Origin: Flagellimonas pelagia
Lineage (GTDB): Bacteria > Bacteroidota > Bacteroidia > Flavobacteriales > Flavobacteriaceae
NCBI RefSeq assembly: GCF_003584135.1
Contig: NZ_QXFI01000036.1
Coordinates: forward strand, 248,001 to 312,000
Length of the DNA stretch: 64,000 nt
Direction: 5' to 3'
Shown in pieces: positions 1 through 8,221 of the stretch. A program made the position numbers and the translations under genes. The notes below the pieces were generated by a model. The model was not told the DNA's origin and made no database searches. It saw only the letters and a program-made list of their open reading frames with translations. Each line of letters starts with the position of its first letter. Position 1 is the stretch's first letter.

Positions 1-260
1 ACAAACAGAATTTGTCTATACTGACTACTTGTTGGCGGCCCAATGGAATCTAACTGAGAAGCAATAAGGTCGGACACCTCCTTCATCTCCATCATCTCCA
101 CCCTATTGGCCACCTTATCCAAAATGTCCGTGACCGTCCTTGAAAATTGTTCTTCTTTGTCGTTTATGGATGTCCTGATCCAGTAAACCTGAACGAAAAT
201 TATCCCGATCAGGGATAAGCTCATGAGAATGACTAGAAGAACGAATAGCTTCTTGTTCAT
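1..260 (-). CDS. Sensor histidine kinase, N-terminal fragment (cut by window edge)
   Basis: The reverse strand opens with ATG at 260 and stays open to the window edge (86 codons), so only the N-terminus is present. It starts MNKKLFVLLVILMSLSLIG and continues into a single membrane segment (about residues 4-28) followed by a charged, probably periplasmic stretch. This start is typical of flavobacterial two-component sensor kinases; the kinase core would lie beyond base 1, so the assignment rests on the N-terminus alone. It lies 64 nt downstream of coaE on the same strand, but a perfect TAATTTTG element five bases before the ATG suggests its own promoter. Confidence 0.6.
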   Translation of the reverse strand, partial: MNKKLFVLLVILMSLSLIGIIFVQVYWIRTSINDKEEQFSRTVTDILDKVANRVEMMEMKEVSDLIASQLDSIGPPTSSQYRQILF

Positions 261-265
261 TGCGT

Positions 266-273
266 CAAAATTA
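266..273 (-). promoter_or_regulatory. -7 element TAATTTTG before the histidine kinase
   Basis: Exact match to the Bacteroidota -7 consensus TAnnTTTG on the minus strand. Only five bases separate it from the ATG at 260, which would put the transcript start at or next to the start codon. No TTG is seen at the expected -33 distance. Confidence 0.45.
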
Positions 274-324
274 AAAATTTAACATTTAGGCCTTTTACCG
301 TTTAACCTAACCTTAACAAAAATG

Positions 325-921
325 TTAAAATTTGGCGGCAAGGGCCAACAGTTTGGCGTGAAGTTGTTTAACCTTGTTCTTGGTAGTTTTCAAATCGATG
401 TTCTCTATACGAAAATGGGCCAAACCCGCCTTTTCATCATCTGTCATTTGATTTCGCATGCGGTCCAAAACCGCTTCCCTATCCACACCATCCCTCTCCA
501 TTACACGATGGGCACGCGCCTCCATCGGGGCAGTCACCAAGATGGTTTGATCATATTTGTCCTGGGCATTGTTTTCAAAGATCAGTGCTGTCTCCTGGAT
601 TACGTATGGAGTAGAGTGACCAGCCGCCCATTCCAAAAAATGTTCCCTTACCGTAGGATGCACAATGGCATTCAGCTTTTGTAGCAATGCAGCATCCTTG
701 AAAACTTTATCGGCAATAAACTTTCGGTTCAAATTCCCTTCATCGTCATAAATCTCTTCTCCAAAAAGCTTAATAAGACCATCTCTGACCTTCGGAGAAG
801 TTACCATCAATACCTTGGCCTCGTGATCGGAATCATACACGGGCACCCCGAGTTTCCTGAACATTTTGGCCACTGTGCTTTTCCCGCTGCCAATACCTCC
901 TGTGAGCCCCACGATCATCAT
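325..921 (-). CDS. coaE: Dephospho-CoA kinase
   Basis: Catalyses the last step of coenzyme A synthesis, ATP-dependent phosphorylation of the 3'-OH of dephospho-CoA, in the cytosol. The 198-residue protein begins MMIVGLTGGIGSGKST, a textbook P-loop (residues 5-16), followed by the family motif VYDSDHEAKVL; the length is normal for the family. The start overlaps the stop of the YbbR-like gene (ATGATGATC), so either of two adjacent ATG codons could be used. It is the last gene of a run glycosyltransferase - YbbR - coaE with overlaps of a few bases, which suggests translational coupling. coaBC, two steps earlier in the pathway, is encoded separately at about 7 kb. Confidence 0.95.
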   Translation of the reverse strand: MMIVGLTGGIGSGKSTVAKMFRKLGVPVYDSDHEAKVLMVTSPKVRDGLIKLFGEEIYDDEGNLNRKFIADKVFKDAALLQKLNAIVHPTVREHFLEWAAGHSTPYVIQETALIFENNAQDKYDQTILVTAPMEARAHRVMERDGVDREAVLDRMRNQMTDDEKAGLAHFRIENIDLKTTKNKVKQLHAKLLALAAKF

Positions 922-1871
922 TGCTGTTCCAAAACAAAGTTCACACTGTTTTCCTGCAACCGAACATCATACACATTTTCAGGACGTTTTGAAATGACCA
1001 AAAAAAGAGTGTTGTTGGATCCTTTGGATTTTGCATAATCGGCCTCAACATTAAAATCGGAAGCCGAAATATTCTTTAGACGGTCGATACTGGCCTTGCA
1101 GAGTACCGTTATGGAACTTGGGAATGTCTTCACTTGATATCCGTCCGGAATATTGAGCACCTGTACTGGGACATCGAACACCTTTTCTGAAAACTTGGCC
1201 ACCTTTCCTGAGACCGATACCCTGGCATCGGAAAACACGCTATTCTCCAACCCTTTTGGAAAAACCAGCGATGCCTCCCTTTCAAAGCTATCCGAAACGT
1301 TGACCAAGCGAATAGGAGCTGTCATGATTTCCTTGATGGTATCTATTTCACTGCCGGGTCCCTTCACCGTCACCGAGTCCGGAACCATAATCACCTTTCC
1401 GTCCAAAATGTAGTTCTGTTCCAATTGCAGGTCCATATTCGGCACAATCGGTATTTTCTTGCTTGCTACTTGATAGAGATCCAATACCAATTGGTTTTGG
1501 TCCACGTCCAACAATGAAATGTTTTGGGACAGTTGCTGGTCTATCTGCCTTTTTAAATTGTCTTCCGATAGCACATACCTTCCATTCTGATAGTTGGCTT
1601 GGGATACATTGATGTCAATCCGTTTTTTAAAAAAATTGTAGTACAAAAATTGGAATCCACTGGTTCTGAGCTTCACTTCCAAGTGCTCGTCAGAGTTCTT
1701 GCCCAATAACAAGGTATCAGGTAAATTCCTGTAGTTCAGTACAAAATCGGACCTTGACTCGTAGGTTTCGGAAAGATTGCTGATGAACCAAGCTAAAAAA
1801 GAGCACAGCAAGAAGAGTGAAAATATTTTCACCTTTTTCTGGTTGAGACCTTGCAATACTTTTTTGAACAC
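918..1871 (-). CDS. YbbR-like domain protein
   Basis: A 317-residue protein with one N-terminal membrane anchor (about residues 15-33, SLFLLCSFLAWFISNLS) and an otherwise beta-rich extracytoplasmic part that looks like repeated YbbR domains. In Firmicutes YbbR/CdaR proteins regulate the diadenylate cyclase CdaA; no cyclase gene adjoins this copy, so that role cannot be inferred here. The start is GTG at 1871, two bases after the glycosyltransferase stop, and the 3' end overlaps coaE by 4 nt. Family assignment is by overall pattern (anchor plus repeated KIPIVPNMDL-like and VPVQVLNIPDGY-like strands). Confidence 0.8.
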   Translation of the reverse strand: MFKKVLQGLNQKKVKIFSLFLLCSFLAWFISNLSETYESRSDFVLNYRNLPDTLLLGKNSDEHLEVKLRTSGFQFLYYNFFKKRIDINVSQANYQNGRYVLSEDNLKRQIDQQLSQNISLLDVDQNQLVLDLYQVASKKIPIVPNMDLQLEQNYILDGKVIMVPDSVTVKGPGSEIDTIKEIMTAPIRLVNVSDSFEREASLVFPKGLENSVFSDARVSVSGKVAKFSEKVFDVPVQVLNIPDGYQVKTFPSSITVLCKASIDRLKNISASDFNVEADYAKSKGSNNTLFLVISKRPENVYDVRLQENSVNFVLEQQ

Positions 1872-1873
1872 TT

Positions 1874-2881
1874 TTACCTTTTCTTGAAAAACAGTTTGGG
1901 AAACAGCTCTTCCGGATCCTTGTTACTAAAATTAAGCAACATTGTGGACTTGAAAAAACCAATTCCATATCCCATGAATTGGATGATAGTCGCATAAAGT
2001 GCCCATAACGCCACTTTTATGTTTCCTTCCCGAAGTAAAGCGTCCAAAAACAGTACCAGAAAATATATCCCGTACAGAACAATTGGGATTACAAATCCGA
2101 AAATGGACATCATCAAAGCAACTACCAGCCCTATCATAAAGAGGGTCGGGAACCAATAGGTCAACCTTGCGGTGCCCGGATGCCATTTGTTCAAGATGGG
2201 GCGTACCATCCCAAATTTGTTCACTTGGATGTAAAACTTGTTCCAGTCTATCCGCCGTTTGTGGTACACATAGGCCTTTGCGAACAATCTGGTCTCGAAA
2301 CCGGCCTTCCAAATGCGAAAGGTAAGGTCGGGGTCTTCCCCTGGGTGGATTCTTCCATAACCACCCACTTTTTGAAAAGCTTCCTTGGAAATCCCCATAT
2401 TGAAACTACGGGGTTGGAACTTGCCTACTGATTTTTTCCCACCACGTATCCCACCTGTAGTGAAAAAGGATGTCATCACATAGTTGATGGCCTTCTGTAC
2501 TAATGTGAAGGAAGCATCTGCCGCATCAGGACCGCCAAAACAATGCACATAGTTCGCTTTCAGTTCTTTATCGACTTCAGAAAGGTATTGTTTTGGTAGG
2601 ATGCAGTCGGAATCCAAAATGATGAAATAGTTGCCTTTGGCATTCTGCATCCCGAAATTTCGGGAATCACCGGGGCCGGAATTCTCCTTGAAATAATAGG
2701 ATATCTGCAGTCCTCCTTTAAAGGTCTCAACTATGTCCTCAGAGCTCTCCGAAGAGCCATCCTCAACGATCACCACCTCAAAATCCTTTTCAAAATCCTG
2801 TTGTGCAAGACTTTGCAACAATTCCCGAACCTCTTCGGGCCTGTTGTACACCGGAACCACTATGGAAAAGAATACATCCAT
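1874..2881 (-). CDS. Family 2 glycosyltransferase, membrane-associated
   Basis: A GT-A fold glycosyltransferase probably acting at the cytoplasmic membrane on a cell-surface polysaccharide; the acceptor is unknown. It has the family start SIVVPVYNRPEEV, a metal-binding DSD in FIILDSDCILP, and the acceptor-side motif GEDPDLTFRIWKAGF, followed by two C-terminal membrane segments (about residues 245-290). I chose the ATG at 2881 (335 residues, MDVFFSIVVP). The upstream ATG at 2899 lies inside the stem of the fabI terminator and adds only MAFLFH. YbbR and coaE follow with almost no spacing. Confidence 0.85.
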   Translation of the reverse strand: MDVFFSIVVPVYNRPEEVRELLQSLAQQDFEKDFEVVIVEDGSSESSEDIVETFKGGLQISYYFKENSGPGDSRNFGMQNAKGNYFIILDSDCILPKQYLSEVDKELKANYVHCFGGPDAADASFTLVQKAINYVMTSFFTTGGIRGGKKSVGKFQPRSFNMGISKEAFQKVGGYGRIHPGEDPDLTFRIWKAGFETRLFAKAYVYHKRRIDWNKFYIQVNKFGMVRPILNKWHPGTARLTYWFPTLFMIGLVVALMMSIFGFVIPIVLYGIYFLVLFLDALLREGNIKVALWALYATIIQFMGYGIGFFKSTMLLNFSNKDPEELFPKLFFKKR

Positions 2882-2892
2882 ATGAAATAGAA

Positions 2893-2917
2893 AAGCCATC
2901 CCTAAAAAGGATGGCTT
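2893..2917 (-). terminator. Intrinsic terminator after fabI
   Basis: A 9-bp perfect stem (AAGCCATCC / GGATGGCTT) with a 6-7 nt A/T loop, followed on the minus strand by TTCTATTTC. It lies 20 nt after the fabI stop and just before the glycosyltransferase ATG, separating the two transcription units. The U-tract is weak. Confidence 0.7.
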
Positions 2918-2936
2918 CCCAGACTATCTTTATTGT

Positions 2937-3749
2937 TTACTTTGAAAATTCATCGATTACCTCTTGGCTCACCCCAGTGTTGGAGAACCCACCATCGTGG
3001 AACAGGTTCTGCATGGTCACTTTTTTGGTCAGGTCCGAGAAAAGTGAAACTGTGTAATTGGCACAGTCATCAGCCGTGGCGTTGCCCAATGGCGACATTT
3101 TTTCGGCATAGTTGATGAACCCATCAAATCCCTTTACGCCTTGCCCGGCAGTGGTTGGGGTCGGTGATTGGGAGATGGTGTTCACCCGTACTTTTTTCTC
3201 CTTTCCGAAGAAATACCCAAAACTCCTGGCCACAGACTCCAAATACGCCTTGTTATCGGCCATATCATTGTAATCAGGAAAGGTCCTTTGTGCTGCCATA
3301 TAAGTAAGGGCTACAATACTGCCCCATTCGCTCATGGCATCAGATTTATAAAGCGTCTGCATCACTTTATGGAAGGAAAGTGCAGACACATCCCAACCTT
3401 TTGCAGTAAAATCGTAATTCTCATCGGTGTAGGCCCTACCCTTTCTCACGTTTACGGACATTCCAATGGAATGAAGGACAAAGTCCAACTTCCCGCCTAA
3501 AATCTCCATGGATTGCTCCACTAGGTTCTTCAAATCTTCTTCGTTGGTGGCATCGGCAGGAATGATCTCTGAATTGGTCTTACTTGCCAAATCCTTGATC
3601 TGCCCCATACGCATGGCTATCGGAGCATTGGTCAGTACAAACGTACCACCTTCTTCATGAACGCGTTCTGCTGTTTTCCATGCGATGGAATTTTCATCCA
3701 AAGCCCCAAAAATGATTCCTTTTTTACCTTTTAAGAGATTGTATGCCAT
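2937..3749 (-). CDS. fabI: Enoyl-[acyl-carrier-protein] reductase (NADH)
   Basis: Catalyses the last reduction of each fatty-acid elongation cycle. It is a short-chain dehydrogenase-type protein with the FabI features: nucleotide-binding start LLKGKKGIIFGALDENSIAW, the catalytic Tyr-x6-Lys as YNDMADNK, and SPTPTTAGQGVKGF in the substrate-loop region. I start it at the ATG at 3749 (270 residues). The longer reading uses TTG at 3779 and would begin inside the promoter, since a perfect TATCTTTG -7 element covers 3784-3777. It is monocistronic, with its own promoter and terminator. Confidence 0.95.
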   Translation of the reverse strand: MAYNLLKGKKGIIFGALDENSIAWKTAERVHEEGGTFVLTNAPIAMRMGQIKDLASKTNSEIIPADATNEEDLKNLVEQSMEILGGKLDFVLHSIGMSVNVRKGRAYTDENYDFTAKGWDVSALSFHKVMQTLYKSDAMSEWGSIVALTYMAAQRTFPDYNDMADNKAYLESVARSFGYFFGKEKKVRVNTISQSPTPTTAGQGVKGFDGFINYAEKMSPLGNATADDCANYTVSLFSDLTKKVTMQNLFHDGGFSNTGVSQEVIDEFSK

Positions 3750-3776
3750 ATTTTCTATCAATTGTTGATTGCAGGA

Positions 3777-3784
3777 CAAAGATA
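3777..3784 (-). promoter_or_regulatory. -7 element TATCTTTG before fabI
   Basis: Exact TAnnTTTG match on the minus strand, 27 nt upstream of the chosen fabI ATG. It excludes the upstream TTG as translation start. Confidence 0.55.
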
Positions 3785-3856
3785 TTTAAACTATTTCGAA
3801 TGTTAATCATCCCTAGCAGTATAGATTCAGAAGATATTGACCTGGTCTGCAGTCGG

Positions 3857-3881
3857 GTCATTCTGAGCGCAGCGAAGAATC
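3857..3881 (+). repeat. 25-nt intergenic repeat, copy 1
   Basis: The segment starting GTCATTCTGAGCGCAGCG and ending AAGAATC is repeated without mismatch at 3993-4017, 136 bases away. Degenerate relatives in the opposite orientation lie at 41137-41169 and about 43375-43405, so it is a dispersed, intergenic, REP-like family. Confidence 0.75.
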
Positions 3882-3992
3882 TCTTTCCTACTTACCGACA
3901 CGAATTGCACAAATTGGTTCGAATGTCACTATAAATTTGTATATCAATAAGTTATACCTAATTCCATAGAACAATTTATAAAGTAGCTGTTA

Positions 3993-4017
3993 GTCATTCT
4001 GAGCGCAGCGAAGAATC
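3993..4017 (+). repeat. 25-nt intergenic repeat, copy 2
   Basis: Identical to 3857-3881 in the same orientation, within the same intergenic spacer. Confidence 0.75.
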
Positions 4018-4083
4018 CAAAAACTCTCAATCAACGTTTTGTGTTTCATTTAGAAATGACCGCAACGCACGGAAGGTGAAGTA

Positions 4084-5736
4084 TTACTGTAAAAGCTCAC
4101 GGGCGTGGGCCAAAGCGGATTCAGAAAGGGATTTGCCGCCCAACATCTCCGCCAATTCCCTAATACGTTCTTCTGAACTGAGTTGTTTGATATGGGTGCT
4201 GGTTCCTGAAGCACTTTCTTCCTTGTAAACCTTGTATTGGTATTGTCCTTTGGAAGCCACTTGGGGCAAATGCGTAATGGAAAACACTTGCATGGTACTG
4301 CTCATTTGCTGCATGATTTCCCCCATTCGGTTCGATATCTCACCAGAAACCCCGGTATCGATCTCATCGAACATCATAGTGGGCAAGTTTTCGTATTGCG
4401 CCAATATAGATTTGATAATCAACATAATACGCGATAACTCTCCTCCTGACGCTACTTTTTTGAGTTCTCCATAGCTGGAACCCTTATTGGCGGCAAATAG
4501 AAATAGCAGATCATCCTTTCCATTGATTTTAAAGGAGTTGGATGGATTTACTTCAATCTTAAAACTAGCTGAAGGCATCCCCAATATAGCTAGATTTTCT
4601 TCCAACATTCCTTTCAATTTTGGAATGACCGCCTTGCGGGCCTTGTGGATTGTATTGGCACAAGCATCGACCTTGGTGGTCATTTGGGCAACCTCTTTTT
4701 TCTTTTGTTGGATTTTGGACTCGATGTTGGCCACGGCCTCAACCTTGACCGCAAGTTCCTCTCGTATAGCAATCAAATCCGCTACAGAGTCAGTATGATG
4801 TTTTTTCTGAAGGTCATACAATTGTTGTAGTTGCCCGTTTACCACTTCCAAGCGTTCCGGATTCGCTTCAACAGAATCCTTCATCTGCTCAATCTCGGAG
4901 GCTACATCATCCATTTCAATGAGTACCGACTGAATCCGATCACTCAAAGCCTTGTATGCGGGACCATATTCCGAAAGACTTTGAAAAGCACGTTTCAAGT
5001 CGCCGAGCCTACCCAGAAGGCCCAATTGTTCATCATTCATCAATTGATACCCAGCGGACAATTGCTCCATGATCTGCTCCACATTGCTCAATTGCTCGTA
5101 TTCTGCCTCCAATGCTTCCTGCATGCCTTCCTTCAACTTGGCAGCTTCCAGTTCCTCCAATAAAAAACTGTTGTAATCATGTTCTTTATCGGCGTTGGAC
5201 TGAAAAGTCTCCAACTCCTGAAGTTCTTTGGAGGCCTTCCGTAATTGGGATAACTGCTGCTGATACGCTTCAAGGTTTTCAGCATTATTGGCCAAGGCAT
5301 CCACCACCTTCATCTGAAAATCGTTTTCGGTAAGCCTAAGGGTCTGGTGTTGCGAATGCACATCCACTAACTGCTCCCCCAATTCCTTCAATACATCCAA
5401 AGTTACAGGGGAATCGTTTACAAAAGCCCTGGATTTGCCGCTGGGCAGGATTTCCCTGCGTAGAATGGTCCTGTCCTCATAGTCCAGGTCGTTATCGATA
5501 AAGAACTGCTGTAACTGATATTTTGAAATGTCGAATTCCGCCTCGATCACGCATTTTTGTTCCTCATTTTTGAGGGATGAGAGATCGGCTCGTTTCCCCA
5601 AAACCAAGGAAAGACCACCTAAAAGGATGGATTTCCCCGCTCCAGTTTCACCTGTAATAGTAGTAAAACCGTTGGTGAATGCAACGCTCACATCATCAAT
5701 CAGTGCATAATTTTGAATGGAAAGATTTGCCAGCAA
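4084..5736 (-). CDS. recN: DNA repair protein RecN
   Basis: SMC-like ATPase for recombinational repair of double-strand breaks. The 550-residue protein has the Walker A motif GETGAGKS (residues 29-36), a long coiled coil rich in Q, E and L (about 150-350), the ABC signature ASGGELSR and Walker B MMFDEIDTGVSGE near the C-terminus, in the order and length usual for RecN. The start is a TTG at 5736 (MLANLSIQNYALIDD); no in-frame ATG fits better. It lies 46 nt after DUF4835 and could be the last gene of the bamD operon or have its own promoter (TATCTTTA, one mismatch, near 5752-5759). Confidence 0.95.
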   Translation of the reverse strand: MLANLSIQNYALIDDVSVAFTNGFTTITGETGAGKSILLGGLSLVLGKRADLSSLKNEEQKCVIEAEFDISKYQLQQFFIDNDLDYEDRTILRREILPSGKSRAFVNDSPVTLDVLKELGEQLVDVHSQHQTLRLTENDFQMKVVDALANNAENLEAYQQQLSQLRKASKELQELETFQSNADKEHDYNSFLLEELEAAKLKEGMQEALEAEYEQLSNVEQIMEQLSAGYQLMNDEQLGLLGRLGDLKRAFQSLSEYGPAYKALSDRIQSVLIEMDDVASEIEQMKDSVEANPERLEVVNGQLQQLYDLQKKHHTDSVADLIAIREELAVKVEAVANIESKIQQKKKEVAQMTTKVDACANTIHKARKAVIPKLKGMLEENLAILGMPSASFKIEVNPSNSFKINGKDDLLFLFAANKGSSYGELKKVASGGELSRIMLIIKSILAQYENLPTMMFDEIDTGVSGEISNRMGEIMQQMSSTMQVFSITHLPQVASKGQYQYKVYKEESASGTSTHIKQLSSEERIRELAEMLGGKSLSESALAHARELLQ

Positions 5737-5782
5737 TTCTGAAGATTTTACCGTAAAGATAAATCTCTTTTGTAGAAATGCA

Positions 5783-6673
5783 CTAGTAATTTATCTCATT
5801 CCACGTTGTGGAATAAAATGGGGCCACCTTGTTCAGGGTTTCCTTGAGTTTGACGATGTCTATCTTTGGACCATCGGAGAAGATATTCTGTATTTCCTCG
5901 GATTTGGCATCGAAAAAAGTCTGGATCAAGAAGGCATTGGGCCTACGCTTGATCAAGGTCTCGAACAAACGGAGACTCCCTGCAATGATCTGCTTCCCTG
6001 TGCTATTGTTGTCAGCCAGTAAATCCAACCCTTTTCGATGATAATTATACATAGCCACACGATATTCCCGAAACGAATTGCTCAAGAGGTTATCAATCAA
6101 TTCAAATCGGCTACGCGTCCCAGTCTCTTGGCTCCAACCACTGTAGTTGGAACTTTGGGCTTGGGTAACAATACTCTGTGCCGTTCGGTAAAAATCGTTG
6201 CCACCTTCCAGAGAAAACGTATCCGCATCCAACCCCAAGATTACATACACATAATAGGAAACCACTGCAACCAAGTTGGAATCGAATGAATTGGGGTTGT
6301 ATACCAAAGGTTGAAACTCTTGGTATTGAAAATTGAAGGCGTCATCCTTATAATTGAAAACAGGACTTTCGTAAGTGGTGTTGAAAACAGGACGTGTGGA
6401 CTGTATTTGGATGTTGGCCTCAAACCGGTCGGATTCATACTGGGTCACTGTGATGAACATCCGCGCATTCACCTTTTCATTCTCCCGATAGACCCGATTG
6501 GTCCACTTATTCTTGTTGACAAAGTCATTTAACGAACGCTCCAAAGTCCTAAAAATCTGCTGATTGGTCTGCCCTACCTGATCAGAGTTCACGGTAATGG
6601 TACAATTCAGTTCCTGGGCGGGAACCACCGTTGTAATTGCAAGAAAAAAAATGAAAATCAGTACGTTACGCAT
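5783..6673 (-). CDS. DUF4835 family secreted protein
   Basis: A 296-residue protein with a signal peptide (MRNVLIFIFFLAITTVVPAQ, cleavage after AQ) and the pattern of DUF4835, a family of unknown function almost confined to Bacteroidota, where it usually sits beside coaBC and recN as here. It has family stretches such as ELNCTITVNSDQV and YVYVILGLDADTFS. The start overlaps the end of coaBC by 8 nt, so it is cotranslated with it. Its function is not known; placement after BamD, omega and CoaBC is a conserved neighbourhood, not a pathway clue. Confidence 0.85.
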   Translation of the reverse strand: MRNVLIFIFFLAITTVVPAQELNCTITVNSDQVGQTNQQIFRTLERSLNDFVNKNKWTNRVYRENEKVNARMFITVTQYESDRFEANIQIQSTRPVFNTTYESPVFNYKDDAFNFQYQEFQPLVYNPNSFDSNLVAVVSYYVYVILGLDADTFSLEGGNDFYRTAQSIVTQAQSSNYSGWSQETGTRSRFELIDNLLSNSFREYRVAMYNYHRKGLDLLADNNSTGKQIIAGSLRLFETLIKRRPNAFLIQTFFDAKSEEIQNIFSDGPKIDIVKLKETLNKVAPFYSTTWNEINY

Positions 6674-7871
6674 GGATTCTGGAGATAATTTCTTCCCAAA
6701 TATCCGAGGCCACTTCGGGCTTCGTCTTCAAACCAAACGTTTTAATCTCTAAATTCTTATCAATGAAGGTGATTTTATTGGTAGTACCGCCAAAACCTGC
6801 CCCATCATCTTTCAGTGAATTGAGTACAATGGCATCCAAATGCTTCCGTTCGAGCTTGTCTTTGGCGTTTTCCAGCTCGTTTTGGGTCTCCAAGGCAAAT
6901 CCCACCAAAAACTGGTGTTTCTTGTGTTCTCCCAAGGATAAAAGGATGTCGGGATTGCGTTCCAGTTCTAAATGCATATCCCCTTCCTTCTTCTTGATTT
7001 TTTCACTGGCCACGTGCTTAGGCCGGTAATCTGCCACAGCTGCCGCACAAATGGCAACGTCCATATCTGGATATACCTTATGACAGGCTTCATACATTTC
7101 TTGGGCAGATGTCACCCGAACCAATTGAATGCCAGAATGTGTTATGGATAGATGGGTCGGGCCAGAAACCAATACAACTTCCGCTCCTATATCAGCCGCT
7201 TTTTGGGCCAATTCAAAACCCATGGCTCCTGTGGATTTGTTCCCTAAAAACCGAACAGGATCAATGGCTTCATGTGTTGGTCCTGCCGTAATGAGTACTT
7301 TTTTTCCACTTAAAGGAAGTCCTTCGGCCAAATGTTTTTCAATAAACTGAACGATATTTTCAGGCTCGGCCATACGCCCTTCCCCATGCAAGCCACTGGC
7401 AAGTTCCCCTGATTCAGCAGGAATCATCACATTACCGTACGATTGCAGTTTTTCAATGGAATTTTTGGTAGATGGGTGTTTGTACATGTCCAAATCCATT
7501 GCCGGGGCAAAGTAGACCGGGCATTTGGCAGACAAATAGGTGGCCAATAACAGATTATCACACACCCCGTTTGCCATTTTGGAGAGGGTGTTGGCAGTAG
7601 CGGGAGCGACCAGCATGATATCCGCCCAAAGCCCCAATTCCACATGATTGTTCCATGAAAGGGAGCCGTCCTCCTCGTTTACAAAATCCAACAAAACAGG
7701 ATTTTTGGAGAGGGTGGACAATGTTAGGGGAGATACAAAAGAGCTGGCGCTCTGGGTCATCACTACTTTGACCTGAGCGCCAGCTTTTATCAATAACCTT
7801 ACAAGAAATGTGGTCTTGTACGCGGCAATTCCCCCGGAAATACCCAAAAGGATTTTTTTACCGCCAAGCAT
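6666..7871 (-). CDS. coaBC: Bifunctional phosphopantothenoylcysteine decarboxylase/phosphopantothenate-cysteine ligase
   Basis: Makes 4'-phosphopantetheine in two CoA-pathway steps. The 401-residue protein has an N-terminal flavin-dependent decarboxylase (GGIAAYKTTFLVRLL near residue 10, the active-site histidine in NNHVELGLWAD, and APAMDLDMYKHPSTKN) and a C-terminal synthetase (ITAGPTHEAIDPVRFLGNKS; NPDILLSLG). The fusion and length are normal for bacteria. It starts at the ATG at 7871, three bases after rpoZ, and overlaps DUF4835 at its 3' end, so it belongs to the bamD-rpoZ-coaBC-DUF4835 operon. Confidence 0.95.
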   Translation of the reverse strand: MLGGKKILLGISGGIAAYKTTFLVRLLIKAGAQVKVVMTQSASSFVSPLTLSTLSKNPVLLDFVNEEDGSLSWNNHVELGLWADIMLVAPATANTLSKMANGVCDNLLLATYLSAKCPVYFAPAMDLDMYKHPSTKNSIEKLQSYGNVMIPAESGELASGLHGEGRMAEPENIVQFIEKHLAEGLPLSGKKVLITAGPTHEAIDPVRFLGNKSTGAMGFELAQKAADIGAEVVLVSGPTHLSITHSGIQLVRVTSAQEMYEACHKVYPDMDVAICAAAVADYRPKHVASEKIKKKEGDMHLELERNPDILLSLGEHKKHQFLVGFALETQNELENAKDKLERKHLDAIVLNSLKDDGAGFGGTTNKITFIDKNLEIKTFGLKTKPEVASDIWEEIISRIHA

Positions 7872-7874
7872 CTC

Positions 7875-8201
7875 TTAGACGTCTTTCTCTGTGTTTCTGT
7901 AATAGATTTTGTCTTCCAACCACTCTTGTACAGCCAAGGCGTGTGGTTTTGGCAATTTTTCGTAGAACTTGGAAACCTCGATCTGTTCCTTGTTCTCAAA
8001 AACTTCTTCCAAACTGTCGCTGTAAGTAGCGAACTCTTCCAACTTCTCCAACAATTCCTTCTTGATCTCGGAATTGATCTGAATGGCACGTTTGGCCGTA
8101 ATGGAGATGGCTTCGTAGATGTTCCCCGTCTTGGCATCAAATTCGTTCCTGTTCAAGGTAACCGTGGAAACCGGGGCTTTTGTATTTTTCAAATCTTGCA
8201 T
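7875..8201 (-). CDS. rpoZ: RNA polymerase omega subunit (Rpb6-like), Bacteroidota type
   Basis: A 108-residue small basic/acidic protein starting MQDLKNTKAPVSTVTLNRNE and containing TGNIYEAISITAKRAIQIN, the Rpb6/omega pattern that binds and stabilises the beta' subunit. Bacteroidota omega is longer than the E. coli protein and is encoded between bamD and coaBC, as here. I chose the ATG at 8201; the longer frame uses a TTG at 8207 and adds only two residues. It is spaced 20 nt from bamD and 3 nt from coaBC. Confidence 0.85.
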   Translation of the reverse strand: MQDLKNTKAPVSTVTLNRNEFDAKTGNIYEAISITAKRAIQINSEIKKELLEKLEEFATYSDSLEEVFENKEQIEVSKFYEKLPKPHALAVQEWLEDKIYYRNTEKDV

Positions 8202-8221
8202 ATGCAACTGTTTAAAAACTT

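Larger units (their letters stand above)
3780..4083. other. Gene-free spacer with duplicated 25-nt repeat
   Basis: About 300 bases between fabI and the end of recN. I see no credible coding sequence. It holds the fabI promoter at its left end and two identical copies of a 25-nt repeat (3857-3881 and 3993-4017). Confidence 0.6.

Noticed and set aside
2882..2899. ATG at 2899 as the glycosyltransferase start
   Set aside because: The codon lies inside the fabI terminator stem and adds residues not expected before the GT-A core; the ATG at 2881 is preferred.
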